Assembly (NCBI RefSeq): GCF_003687725.1
Contig: NZ_RDOJ01000003.1
Location: 189,605-253,604, forward strand
Length of the DNA: 64,000 nucleotides
Direction of reading: 5' to 3'
Source: Faecalibacter macacae
Lineage (GTDB): Bacteria > Bacteroidota > Bacteroidia > Flavobacteriales > Weeksellaceae
The notes beneath the pieces are model-generated. The model saw nothing but the letters and a program-made list of their open reading frames with translations. It did not search any database and was not told the DNA's origin. A program made the translations under genes and the position numbers. Numbering within the stretch: position 1 is the first letter of the stretch; each line of letters begins with the position of its first letter. Shown here one piece after another: positions 54,045 through 61,689 of this stretch.

Positions 54045-54413
54045 TTAATAGTTCATTTCGATACGAGTTTCTACTGCATCACCCCATAAACCTTCGATGT
54101 CGTAGAATCCTCTGTATTCGTCTTGGAAGATATGAACGATTACATTCGTGTAATCCATTAAAATCCAGTGTTTGTTTTGAGTACCTTCAACGCTGTAAGG
54201 TCTCTCGTGCATTTCAGTTTTTACAGTTCTTTCAATTGAAGCTGCAATACCACTAACTTGTGTGTTTGACTTACCATTACAAATTACGAAATATTGAGCA
54301 AATGCATTTTCAATTTCTCTTAAATCTAAAATTGTAATTTCTTCTCCCTTAACATTTGTAATTCCATCAACAATGCTATCCAATAAGTCTTTTGTATATT
54401 GTGTATCTATCAT
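54045..54413 (-). CDS. rsfS: Ribosome silencing factor RsfS
   Basis: 122 residues binding L14 on the 50S subunit to block subunit joining in slow growth. The family phrases ITILDLREIENAFAQYFVIC (near 24-43), KHWILMDYTNVIVHIFQDEY and RGFYDIEGLWGDA are intact. It starts 28 bp behind its -7 box at 54432-54439 and is followed by ftsH after 28 bp. Confidence 0.94.
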   Translation of the reverse strand: MIDTQYTKDLLDSIVDGITNVKGEEITILDLREIENAFAQYFVICNGKSNTQVSGIAASIERTVKTEMHERPYSVEGTQNKHWILMDYTNVIVHIFQDEYRGFYDIEGLWGDAVETRIEMNY

Positions 54414-54431
54414 CTTATATTATGTAAACGG

Positions 54432-54462
54432 CAAATTTAATTAATCTTAGGGAATAATTAAA
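54432..54462 (-). promoter_or_regulatory. Promoter of rsfS-ftsH
   Basis: TAAATTTG (54432-54439) on the minus strand with TTTA (54459-54462) 19-20 bp upstream; predicted start near 54428. Confidence 0.5.
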
Positions 54463-54507
54463 GATTTTAAAATAACTTTAACCACTTATTTAATCAAGTC
54501 GAGAAAA

Positions 54508-55221
54508 ATGAAAATTATCACATTTGATACACTTCCAAATACGAATGATTATTTATCTGAATTATCCAAAAAAGATGCCAACTCTTGGACTGTCATACAT
54601 ACCTATAATCAAACCAATGGAAGAGGTTATGCAGGAAATAGATGGATAGAAGAAGGAAATAAAAATTTAACCTTTAGTTTATTGATAAAAAGTGATTTAG
54701 AATATATGGAGTTGATTTATTTAAATCAATGGATTGCTAATTCTATATACAAATCGCTAAGTCAATATAGTAAAGGGTTTGAGATAAAATGGCCCAATGA
54801 TATAATTCTTAATAGCAAAAAAGTTTGTGGAGTTTTAGTTGAAAATTCTAAGTCAAAAAATATTATGAGTTCAGTGATTGGAATCGGTGTAAATTTGAAT
54901 GAAACTGATTTTAATCATTTACCTAAAGCAACTTCTTTGGCAAAAGAAACTGACAAAACATATGACATATTGACTATTTTAGAAGATATGATTCATACTT
55001 TTAAAGATGAATACCATTTAATTGAAAGTAAAAGTTTTGTTGAAATTAGTACTTTTTACAACAATAATTTATTTAGAAAAGATGTAGTTTCTACATTTAT
55101 TGAAAATGGAGTAGAAGTAAAAGGTATTATAAGAGAAGCAACGAATAGAGGTACTTTAATTATTGAAATAAATGAAGAAAGACGCGAATTTTTACATAAA
55201 CAGATAGAACTTGTTTTTTAA
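54508..55221 (+). CDS. birA: Biotin--[acetyl-CoA-carboxylase] ligase
   Basis: 237-residue single-domain biotin protein ligase without a DNA-binding N-terminus, so not a repressor. The biotinyl-AMP loop is TNGRGYAGNRWIEEG (near 38-52), followed by FEIKWPNDIILNSKKVCGVL (near 92-111) and VIGIGVNLNE near 128. A short C-terminal SH3-like cap ends it. It would biotinylate the carrier protein of acetyl-CoA carboxylase, whose accD subunit is at 942-1826. Confidence 0.93.
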   Translation: MKIITFDTLPNTNDYLSELSKKDANSWTVIHTYNQTNGRGYAGNRWIEEGNKNLTFSLLIKSDLEYMELIYLNQWIANSIYKSLSQYSKGFEIKWPNDIILNSKKVCGVLVENSKSKNIMSSVIGIGVNLNETDFNHLPKATSLAKETDKTYDILTILEDMIHTFKDEYHLIESKSFVEISTFYNNNLFRKDVVSTFIENGVEVKGIIREATNRGTLIIEINEERREFLHKQIELVF

Positions 55222-55236
55222 TCGTCTTTAATAAAG

Positions 55237-55244
55237 TATTTTTG
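55237..55244 (+). promoter_or_regulatory. -7 box of idi, 4 nt ahead of the start codon
   Basis: TATTTTTG, then TGTT, then the ATG at 55249. As for kdsA and pyrD, transcription should start at the ATG. Confidence 0.5.
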
Positions 55245-55248
55245 TGTT

Positions 55249-55764
55249 ATGGAAGAATATGTAGTATTGGTTAATCGCGAGGATAAGGAATTAGGTTTGA
55301 TGGAAAAACAGCAAGCTCATGTAGCTGGTTTACTTCATCGTGCTTTTTCTGTGTTTGTTTTTAATTCTAAAGGAGAGTTAATGTTACAACAGCGTGCTGC
55401 CTCAAAATATCATTCGCCAACTTTGTGGACTAATACATGTTGTAGTCATCCACGTGAAAATGAAACCTACGAACAAGCTGCTCATCGTAGAATGGAGGAA
55501 GAAATGGGATTTGATTGCGATTTATCGTATAAATTTCATTTTATTTATAGAGCCAATTTAGATAATGGTTTAACAGAACACGAGTTAGATCATGTTTTTA
55601 TTGGAACTTATGATGGAGAACCAAAAATGAATACGGAAGAAGTGATGGCTTATCGTTGGGTAGAAATGGATGATCTAAAAAAAGACATGCAAAAAAATCC
55701 ACAAAATTATACCGCTTGGTTTAAGATTATTTTTGATCAATATATTTCACATATCGAAGCATAA
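55249..55764 (+). CDS. idi: Isopentenyl-diphosphate delta-isomerase, type 1
   Basis: 171-residue Nudix-fold enzyme that interconverts IPP and DMAPP. LLHRAFSVFVFNSKGELMLQ near 30-49, the catalytic Cys in NTCCSHPRE (Cys66 or 67), and the catalytic Glu in ELDHVFIG near 119-126 match the type 1 family. AHRRMEEEMGFDCDL is the Nudix helix. The -7 box suggests a leaderless mRNA. First of a tight run idi-queD-bcp with gaps of 12 and 1 bp. Confidence 0.95.
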   Translation: MEEYVVLVNREDKELGLMEKQQAHVAGLLHRAFSVFVFNSKGELMLQQRAASKYHSPTLWTNTCCSHPRENETYEQAAHRRMEEEMGFDCDLSYKFHFIYRANLDNGLTEHELDHVFIGTYDGEPKMNTEEVMAYRWVEMDDLKKDMQKNPQNYTAWFKIIFDQYISHIEA

Positions 55765-55776
55765 ATTTTAGCACAA

Positions 55777-56187
55777 ATGAAAGTAACAATTAACCGTAAG
55801 GCACATTTTAATGCCGCACACCGATTAAATAATCCAAATTGGAGTGATGAAAAGAATCGTGAAGTTTTTGGGAAATGTTCAAATCCTAATTACCATGGAC
55901 ACAATTACGAATTGATTGTTAGTGTAAAAGGTGAGGTTGATCCAGAAAGTGGATTTGTGATGAATCTTGATGTTTTAAGAAGAATTATTGAAGATGAAGT
56001 AGAGGAATATTTAGATCATAAAAATTTAAATTTAGATATTGAATATTTTAAAACGATAAATCCAACAGCAGAAAATATTGTTGTTTTAATTTGGAATCGA
56101 ATACGAGCAAAATTGAATAATGATTTAGAATTAAAAGTTACACTTTACGAAACACCAAGAAATTACGTAGAATACGAAGGAGATTAA
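55777..56187 (+). CDS. queD: 6-carboxytetrahydropterin synthase
   Basis: 136-residue T-fold enzyme acting on 7,8-dihydroneopterin triphosphate, normally for queuosine. Zinc ligands: His15 in KAHFNAAHRL and the two His of NYHGHNYELIV (near 38-42), with the catalytic Cys in FGKCSNPN (near 30-35). DVLRRIIEDEVEEYLDHKNL (near 65-84) and the substrate Glu near EnIVVLIW are conserved. A role in tetrahydrobiopterin making is also possible within this family. Confidence 0.9.
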   Translation: MKVTINRKAHFNAAHRLNNPNWSDEKNREVFGKCSNPNYHGHNYELIVSVKGEVDPESGFVMNLDVLRRIIEDEVEEYLDHKNLNLDIEYFKTINPTAENIVVLIWNRIRAKLNNDLELKVTLYETPRNYVEYEGD

Positions 56188-56188
56188 T

Positions 56189-56641
56189 ATGAAATTAGGA
56201 GAACACATTCCGTCATTTTCTTTGGAAGATAACAAAGGAAACTGGTTTAATTCGGACGAATATTTACATAAGAAATACTTTGTTTTGTTTTTTTACCCGA
56301 TGGATTTTACGCCAGGTTGTACCAAAGAAGCGTGTAGTTTTAGAGATATAAAAACAGAATTTGATCAGTTAGACGCTATTATTTTGGGAATAAACGGTCA
56401 ATCGACTTCTTCTCATGATAAATTTGTGAAGAAACACGATTTAAATTATCCATTACTTTCAGATAAAAATGCAGTTTTAACGAAACGATTAGGAGTAAAA
56501 AAGACTTTTGGATTAATTACACCACGAGAAACATTCGTGTTTAATAAAGAAGGAAAATTAATTAAACATATCGCATCAAATAGAGCTGATTTACATATAG
56601 AAGAAGCATTACAAGCAATAAAAAAAGACCAAGAAAATTAA
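56189..56641 (+). CDS. bcp: Thioredoxin-dependent peroxiredoxin, BCP/PrxQ type
   Basis: 150-residue thiol peroxidase. The peroxidatic Cys is in FTPGCTKEACSF (near 45), with the second Cys five residues later (CTKEAC), the PrxQ arrangement. LGINGQSTSSHDKF near 70 and the Arg near TPRETFVF (118) complete the site. Reduces hydroperoxides with thioredoxin. Last gene of the idi run; its stop codon sits in the loop of a shared terminator. Confidence 0.95.
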   Translation: MKLGEHIPSFSLEDNKGNWFNSDEYLHKKYFVLFFYPMDFTPGCTKEACSFRDIKTEFDQLDAIILGINGQSTSSHDKFVKKHDLNYPLLSDKNAVLTKRLGVKKTFGLITPRETFVFNKEGKLIKHIASNRADLHIEEALQAIKKDQEN

Positions 56642-56656
56642 TCTTGGTCTTTTTTA
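56621..56656. terminator. Terminator shared by two convergent, overlapping genes
   Basis: 11-bp stem AAAGACCAAGA/TCTTGGTCTTT (56624-56634 with 56642-56652) with flanking A and T runs. Both stop codons (bcp at 56639-56641, the membrane protein at 56638-56640) lie in the 7-nt loop. Confidence 0.85.
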
Positions 56657-56823
56657 TTTCTATTAATAAACCATGTTCTGATAAAAGTTCTGTATACGAA
56701 AAATATAGCTGCTCCAATAAGTGAATAAATCAACATAGAAGTCATATCACTTTTATCAAAAAGGTATTTCATTCCGAATAACACGATGAAGAAAACTCCT
56801 GTTAAAAATAAATTTTGTTTCAT
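56638..56823 (-). CDS. Small two-helix membrane protein
   Basis: 61 residues with two hydrophobic segments (LFLTGVFFIVLFGMKYLF and MLIYSLIGAAIFFVYRTF) joined by KSDMTS and ending in a basic tail (NRNKKDQD). Probably a small inner-membrane protein. Overlaps bcp by 4 bp at the 3' end. Function unknown. Confidence 0.6.
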   Translation of the reverse strand: MKQNLFLTGVFFIVLFGMKYLFDKSDMTSMLIYSLIGAAIFFVYRTFIRTWFINRNKKDQD

Positions 56824-56841
56824 TTAACAAAGATAACTTTT

Positions 56842-57552
56842 CTATTTCTTTAAGATCAATAAAGATCCAATTTCTTGTAACTTTTCAGATTCAGCTAACT
56901 GATTTGGATTTGTTCCAGGTTCGTCTTGTGGAACATTTAAGTTCTTTTTTCTGTAAAACTCTATCCAAAAATCATCAATTTTACCAGTTTTTGGATTGGT
57001 AAAATTCATAGGAATTAATTCAAAAATAGAATCTTTTCTAAAAGAACGTTCAATAAAATCTGAACAATAAAGTGTTTCATCATTCAAAATATATTCCCAA
57101 TTATATGATTTTCCTAACATTGATTTTGCAGTTATAATCGCATCCGGAATTGTGTGTTGAAATTCAGCTTTCAAACGATATATTACAATCTTATTATTTT
57201 TTTCGGTTTGCGAATGGTAGAAATGATTGATTTCTTCGCGTTGTGATCCGCCAAATGGAGCGGCATGTAACACGAAAATAGAATCATTTGTTATTTCAAT
57301 CAATCCAATATGGTCATAATTTCGTTTTTCGGAAATCTGTGTTACACGATTTATCGCACCCGAAAGTTCTTCTATTTGCGCTCCAACAAAAATCAAATCA
57401 CCATTATATAAATTTTTTATTGATATTGATGAATTTGAACTTTTTTCAGAGTTAGGATCTATCGGTAATGATATATTTTTAGTACAACTATTCATATTAA
57501 AAAAGAATAAAGACAATATTAATATAAGAAAAACATTTATTATTTTTTTCAT
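56842..57552 (-). CDS. NlpC/P60-like cysteine hydrolase lipoprotein (YiiX/YebB type)
   Basis: 236 residues with a lipoprotein signal (NMNSC, Cys23). NGDLIFVGAQIEELSGAINR near 52, YDHIGLIEI (near 80), VLHAAPFGGSQREEI near 93 and the catalytic Cys in ETLYCSDFIERSF (near 165) match the YiiX/YebB branch of the NlpC/P60 superfamily, where a permuted Cys-His pair acts on peptide or ester bonds. Located at the outer or inner membrane facing the periplasm. Substrate unknown. Confidence 0.78.
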   Translation of the reverse strand: MKKIINVFLILILSLFFFNMNSCTKNISLPIDPNSEKSSNSSISIKNLYNGDLIFVGAQIEELSGAINRVTQISEKRNYDHIGLIEITNDSIFVLHAAPFGGSQREEINHFYHSQTEKNNKIVIYRLKAEFQHTIPDAIITAKSMLGKSYNWEYILNDETLYCSDFIERSFRKDSIFELIPMNFTNPKTGKIDDFWIEFYRKKNLNVPQDEPGTNPNQLAESEKLQEIGSLLILKK

Positions 57553-57597
57553 TCGTAATTATTTGTATTTTTAAACTCTATTATAAAGGTATAGTTT

Positions 57598-57960
57598 ATG
57601 GATTATAAAAAGGGTTTAACAACTACAATTATACTACTATTAATTGGACTTGGTGTTGCAATTATTGTAGGTGGTAATCAAGGTCGTGATGTTTTCTTTA
57701 TCAACGATTTTAATGCAATTGTTAATAACTCTATTCCAGGAAATAAAAATAAAGATTATACTTATCAAATTGTACGACTAAAAGGAGAAGTTAACGATAC
57801 AATTATTGTAAAACCTTGCGAAACTTGTAAAGAAGTAAAGCTAGTAGGTGATATAAGTGTAAAGTTTAAAAATGAGTTTGAATCTGGGACTTCAAGATTT
57901 AGTTTCGATCCGTATAAAGCAACTTCAGGAAAACTAAAAATAGTTCATAAAATTCGATAG
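57598..57960 (+). CDS. Hypothetical protein with one N-terminal membrane helix
   Basis: 120 residues: a membrane helix (TTIILLLIGLGVAIIVGG, about 9-26) followed by an exported domain with IVKPCETCKEVKLVGDISVK (CxxC at about 78-81) and a beta-rich end. The C-x-x-C could be redox-active or bind metal, but no family is recognised. Separate from gcvT, whose promoter lies in the 78-bp gap behind it. Confidence 0.6.
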   Translation: MDYKKGLTTTIILLLIGLGVAIIVGGNQGRDVFFINDFNAIVNNSIPGNKNKDYTYQIVRLKGEVNDTIIVKPCETCKEVKLVGDISVKFKNEFESGTSRFSFDPYKATSGKLKIVHKIR

Positions 57961-58001
57961 ACTGATTATGTAAGTTTGTTTACTTTGCCAATAAAATTCC
58001 T

Positions 58002-58009
58002 TATTTTTG
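58002..58009 (+). promoter_or_regulatory. -7 box for gcvT
   Basis: TATTTTTG; predicted start near 58013 and a 26-nt leader to the ATG at 58039. A TTTG at 57984 is too close for a usual -33 element. Confidence 0.45.
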
Positions 58010-58038
58010 GAAGAATTAATAAAACAAGCAAACATAAC

Positions 58039-59115
58039 ATGAAATTAACTGCATTAAACCAAAAGCACAAAGATTTAGGTGCGAAAATGGTTCCTTTTGC
58101 TGGATATGAAATGCCAGTTCAGTACGCAGGTGTAAACCAAGAACACTTTGTAGTTCGTGAAAAAGTAGGGGTTTTCGACGTTTCTCACATGGGACAATTC
58201 TTTTTAAAAGGTGAAAAAGCAACTGATTTATTACAATATTTATTAACAAATGATGTAACGAAAGTAGCAATTGGTCAAGCGCAATACAATGCAATGCCAA
58301 ATGAAAAAGGTGGTATTGTTGATGACTTAATTATCTACAAAATTGCTGATGACGAATGGTTAGCTGTAGTAAACGCTTCTAATATTGATAAAGATTGGGA
58401 ATGGATGAACAAGCACAATACTTTTGGTGTTGAGTTAACTAATAAATCAGACGATATGTCTTTATTAGCAATTCAAGGTCCTAAAGCAATTGAGGCGATG
58501 CAATCTTTAACAGATATTAAATTAGCTGAAATTCCTTTCTATCACTTTGCTATTGGAACATTTGCAGGTTTTGATAATGTTATTATTTCTGCAACAGGTT
58601 ACACTGGTTCTGGAGGTTTTGAAATTTATTTTATGAATGATCAAGCTGAAGGAATGTGGGATAAAGTAATGGAAGCTGGTAAGGCATACGAGATTGAACC
58701 TTGTGGTTTAGCTGCTCGTGATACATTACGTTTAGAAAAAGGTTACTGTTTATACGGAAATGATATCAATGACGAAACTACTCCGTTAGAAGCTGGTTTA
58801 GGTTGGGTAACTAAATTAGATACAGGATTTATTTCTTCTGATATTTTAAAAACTCAGAAAGAAGCAGGAGTTGAGAAGAAATTAGTAGGTTTCAAAATGA
58901 TTGAAAGAGGAATTCCTCGTCATGATTATAAAGTTGTTGATGATTATGAAAATACAATTGGTATTGTAACATCAGGAACTCAATCACCAATGTTAAAACA
59001 AGGTATTGGCTTAGCTTACGTACATGTAGATTTTGCTAAAGTTGGTACAAATATTAGAATTCAGATTCGTGATAAAAATGTTTTAGCAGAGGTTGTTAAA
59101 TTACCTTTCGTTTAA
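58039..59115 (+). CDS. gcvT: Aminomethyltransferase (glycine cleavage T protein)
   Basis: 358 residues from the ATG at 58039, matching the family start MKLTALNQKHKDLGAKMVPF. Uses tetrahydrofolate to take the methylene group from the H-protein in glycine breakdown. GYEMPVQY (near 22), FDVSHMGQF (near 48), the catalytic Asp in NDVTKVAIGQAQYNAM (near 73), GYTGSGGFEIYF (near 190) and CGLAARDTLRLEKGYCLYGN (near 222-241) are conserved. The other gcv genes are not in the window. No glycine riboswitch is visible. Confidence 0.95.
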   Translation: MKLTALNQKHKDLGAKMVPFAGYEMPVQYAGVNQEHFVVREKVGVFDVSHMGQFFLKGEKATDLLQYLLTNDVTKVAIGQAQYNAMPNEKGGIVDDLIIYKIADDEWLAVVNASNIDKDWEWMNKHNTFGVELTNKSDDMSLLAIQGPKAIEAMQSLTDIKLAEIPFYHFAIGTFAGFDNVIISATGYTGSGGFEIYFMNDQAEGMWDKVMEAGKAYEIEPCGLAARDTLRLEKGYCLYGNDINDETTPLEAGLGWVTKLDTGFISSDILKTQKEAGVEKKLVGFKMIERGIPRHDYKVVDDYENTIGIVTSGTQSPMLKQGIGLAYVHVDFAKVGTNIRIQIRDKNVLAEVVKLPFV

Positions 59116-59135
59116 AATATATCTAAAAAAAATAG

Positions 59136-59170
59136 AAAAGGCTAATCCATATATGAATAGCCTTTTTTTT
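59136..59170 (+). terminator. Terminator of gcvT
   Basis: AGGCTA/TAGCCT stem (59139-59144 with 59158-59163) around a 13-nt loop, with T-run from 59163. From here to 59281 the gap is A+T-rich and I see no feature in it. Confidence 0.7.
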
Positions 59171-59287
59171 TGTTTTGAAGTATTGTTAATAAAATGTATT
59201 TAATTATTATATATTGTTTTTTTATTTATGGTATTATTGTAAATAATATAAATATTTAATTATTTTAATATTTAGTTAACTTTTCAT

Positions 59288-59319
59288 TATGTTTTAATAA
59301 AAAATGAAATCTATATTTG
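59288..59319 (+). promoter_or_regulatory. Promoter of the small-RNA candidate
   Basis: TATATTTG (59312-59319) with a weak TATG (59288-59291) 20 bp upstream. An inverted repeat TTTCATT/AATGAAA (59282-59288 with 59303-59309) lies across the spacer. Confidence 0.55.
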
Positions 59320-59322
59320 TGT

Positions 59323-59408
59323 AACACAGTTCCTGAAATTGTCTATAGGAAAGGAATTAACACTAATTATGAATTAAGAAATCCCATCGAGTAGTCGATG
59401 GGATTTTT
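59323..59408 (+). ncRNA. Candidate 86-nt small RNA
   Basis: Stand-alone transcript predicted between a good promoter and a strong terminator, with no gene-sized reading frame. It contains a short 5' hairpin (TTCCT/AGGAA, 59330-59334 with 59347-59351), an open A-rich linker and the terminator hairpin. That order is common in small regulatory RNAs. The first bases (TTTGTGTAAC) resemble those at the other candidate near 40891 (TTTGTATAAC). Function unknown. Confidence 0.5.
59379..59408 (+). terminator. Terminator of the small-RNA candidate
   Basis: 11-bp perfect stem AATCCCATCGA/TCGATGGGATT (59380-59390 with 59395-59405), loop GTAG, T-run to 59408. Confidence 0.85.
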
Positions 59409-59422
59409 CTTTTTCTTATAAA

Positions 59423-59454
59423 AAAACTGCTTAACAGAAAAGATAAGCAGTTTT
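59423..59454 (-). terminator. Terminator of the uvrC / PLDc_N operon
   Basis: 11-bp stem AAAACTGCTTA/TAAGCAGTTTT (59423-59433 with 59444-59454). The A-run at 59419-59426 supplies the U-tract on the minus strand. Confidence 0.8.
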
Positions 59455-59459
59455 ATATA

Positions 59460-59903
59460 TTATAAATCTTCGTCGTATAAATCAATGATAGGACGAGGGT
59501 CTTTTTTCTTTATTTGATATATCCAGTAAACGAAAACTCCAATTCCATTTCCAAGGATAATGGCTAAAATCCATAATAAACGATCATCGCTTTCCATTAA
59601 ATTAGGATTTTTAACAGCATGTACAACATAATATATAAATGAAATAACACCTAAGAAGAATCCTAAAAACACTAAGAAAATAAAAATAACAAGATTTCCT
59701 AGTAAGGAAACTAACATTGATTTTGAAGCTCCTTCGTGTCCTAATTGAGAATCTATAGTTCCGAATAGTGAAAAGAAAATTACGAAATAACTTAGCATTG
59801 CTAAGATGAAAATAGCTAAAGGAATGATAGCTAAAACAGTTTGTAATTTAGAGTTATTTAACAAAGATGTTAAATCTCTATCCAATATTGGCATTGTTTT
59901 CAT
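59460..59903 (-). CDS. Membrane protein with PLDc_N-like C-terminus
   Basis: 147 residues with about three helices. The last, DRLLWILAIILGNGIGVFVYWIYQ, carries the short W.....N.GG.V.Y pattern of the phospholipase D N-terminal-type (PLDc_N) domain found in small Bacteroidota membrane proteins. An acidic tail follows. The start overlaps the uvrC 3' end by 26 bp (or 17 bp if the ATG at 59894 is used). No catalytic HKD motif, so not a phospholipase itself. Function unknown. Confidence 0.7.
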   Translation of the reverse strand: MKTMPILDRDLTSLLNNSKLQTVLAIIPLAIFILAMLSYFVIFFSLFGTIDSQLGHEGASKSMLVSLLGNLVIFIFLVFLGFFLGVISFIYYVVHAVKNPNLMESDDRLLWILAIILGNGIGVFVYWIYQIKKKDPRPIIDLYDEDL

Positions 59904-61689
59904 TTGAAAAATACGCTTTTATTTTTTCTGCACGGGATTTCCCGATTATGTTGGTTAATTCTTCCAAAGATGCAGATTTTATTTTTTGTACAGTCTTAAA
60001 ATTTGTTAATAATTCTTTAATTGTTTGCGGCCCTACACCAGGAATATCGTCTAATTCAGATTTAAATGCATTATTACTTCTTCTGTTTCTATGACGAGTA
60101 ATCCCAAATCGGTGTGATTCATCACGAACGTGTTGTAATACTTTTAAGGTTTCAGACGTTTTATCTAAATATAAAGGATAAGGATCTCCTGGATAATAAA
60201 TTTCTTCCAAACGTTTAGCAATTCCGATAACAGATACTTTTCCTCTTAATCCTAATCGATCTATCGAATTTAATGCTGAACTTAATTGACCTTTTCCACC
60301 ATCTATCAAAATCAAATCTGGTAATGCTTCGCCTTCAGCTAAAACACGAGAATAACGACGATAGATTACTTCTTCCATAGTAGCAAAATCATTCGGACCT
60401 TCTACAGTTTTTACATTAAAAATTCTGTAATCTTTTTTGCTTGGTTTTCCGTCTTTAAAAACAACACAAGCCGAAACTGGATTTGTTCCTTGGATATTCG
60501 AGTTATCAAAACCTTCGATATGTCTAGGTTCAACGGGTAAACGTAAATCAGTTTTCATCTGACTCATGATACGATTTGTATGACGATCAGGATCTACGAT
60601 TTTTGTCTGTTTTAATTGTTCTAAACGAAATATTCTTGTGTTTTTAAGCGATAAATCAATGATATGTTTCTTTTCTCCGATTTTGGGTACGATTATTTTT
60701 CTGAATGGAATTTCGATACTCAACTCAAATGGGACATAAATTTCTTTTGAATTTAGATTAAATCTTTCCGAAAAATCAATAATTGCGCGTTCCAATAAAT
60801 CTTCGTCAGATTCTTCTAATTTTTTCTTCCATTCTTCGGTATGCGATTGGATAATAGCACCTTGATAAATTTTCATAAAATTGATGTAGGCGTATTCTTC
60901 GTCAGAAGTAATTGAAAACACATCAACATTTGTAATCGTCGGAGAGACAATTGTAGATTTTGCTTGATAATTTACTAAAGCATCTAATTTATCTTTTACG
61001 ATTTGTGCTTTTTCAAATTCAAGATTAGACGCATATTTCGTCATTTTATCAATAAGATAGTTTTTAGCTTCGCTAAATTCACCTTTAATAATATTACGAA
61101 TTGCGTCTATTTGTTCATTGTAATCTTCTTCAGTTTGATGATTTTCACATGGTCCTAAACAATTTCCAATATGGTATTCTAAACAAACTTTGAATTTATG
61201 ATTTTCAATATTCTTTTCACTTAAATCATAACTACAACTACGTACTTGGTATAAATCTTTGATCAAACCCAATAAAACTTTCATCGTTCTAATGTTAGAA
61301 TATGGACCAAAATATTCAGAACCATCTTTGATTACATTTCTTGTCGAAAAAATTCGAGGAAATCGTTCTTTTTTGATGCAAATCCAAGGATAGGTTTTAT
61401 CATCTTTAAGTAAGATATTGTAACGCGGTTGATGCTCTTTGATTAAATTATTTTCTAATAAAAGAGCATCATATTCAGAATTGACATTAATCGTCTCGAT
61501 GTTGTCAATGTTTTTAACCAACACGCGCAGGCGATTAGAGTCATGTGTTTTATTGAAATAAGAATTGACACGTCGTTTTAAGTTTTTAGCTTTTCCGACG
61601 TATAATAAATCCCCATTTTTATTATAATATTGATAAACTCCTGGAGTTTCGGGTAATGAGGCTAATTTTAATTTAACGTTCTCGTTCAT
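59878..61689 (-). CDS. uvrC: Excinuclease ABC subunit C
   Basis: 603 residues; makes both incisions around a DNA lesion with UvrA and UvrB. N-terminal GIY-YIG nuclease (LPETPGVYQYYNKNGDLLYV, then GKAKNLKRRVNSYF) with catalytic Tyr and Arg; Cys cluster CSYD...CLEYHIGNCLGPCE near 157-180; UVR motif near 205-240; C-terminal RNase H-like nuclease (ECFDNSNIQG-like GFDNSNIQGTNPVSACVVF near 398, LILIDGGKGQLSSA near 464) and helix-hairpin-helix DDIPGVGPQTIKELL near 545. Its ATG overlaps the stop of the helicase gene (TAATG). Confidence 0.95.
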   Translation of the reverse strand: MNENVKLKLASLPETPGVYQYYNKNGDLLYVGKAKNLKRRVNSYFNKTHDSNRLRVLVKNIDNIETINVNSEYDALLLENNLIKEHQPRYNILLKDDKTYPWICIKKERFPRIFSTRNVIKDGSEYFGPYSNIRTMKVLLGLIKDLYQVRSCSYDLSEKNIENHKFKVCLEYHIGNCLGPCENHQTEEDYNEQIDAIRNIIKGEFSEAKNYLIDKMTKYASNLEFEKAQIVKDKLDALVNYQAKSTIVSPTITNVDVFSITSDEEYAYINFMKIYQGAIIQSHTEEWKKKLEESDEDLLERAIIDFSERFNLNSKEIYVPFELSIEIPFRKIIVPKIGEKKHIIDLSLKNTRIFRLEQLKQTKIVDPDRHTNRIMSQMKTDLRLPVEPRHIEGFDNSNIQGTNPVSACVVFKDGKPSKKDYRIFNVKTVEGPNDFATMEEVIYRRYSRVLAEGEALPDLILIDGGKGQLSSALNSIDRLGLRGKVSVIGIAKRLEEIYYPGDPYPLYLDKTSETLKVLQHVRDESHRFGITRHRNRRSNNAFKSELDDIPGVGPQTIKELLTNFKTVQKIKSASLEELTNIIGKSRAEKIKAYFSNENNANIG

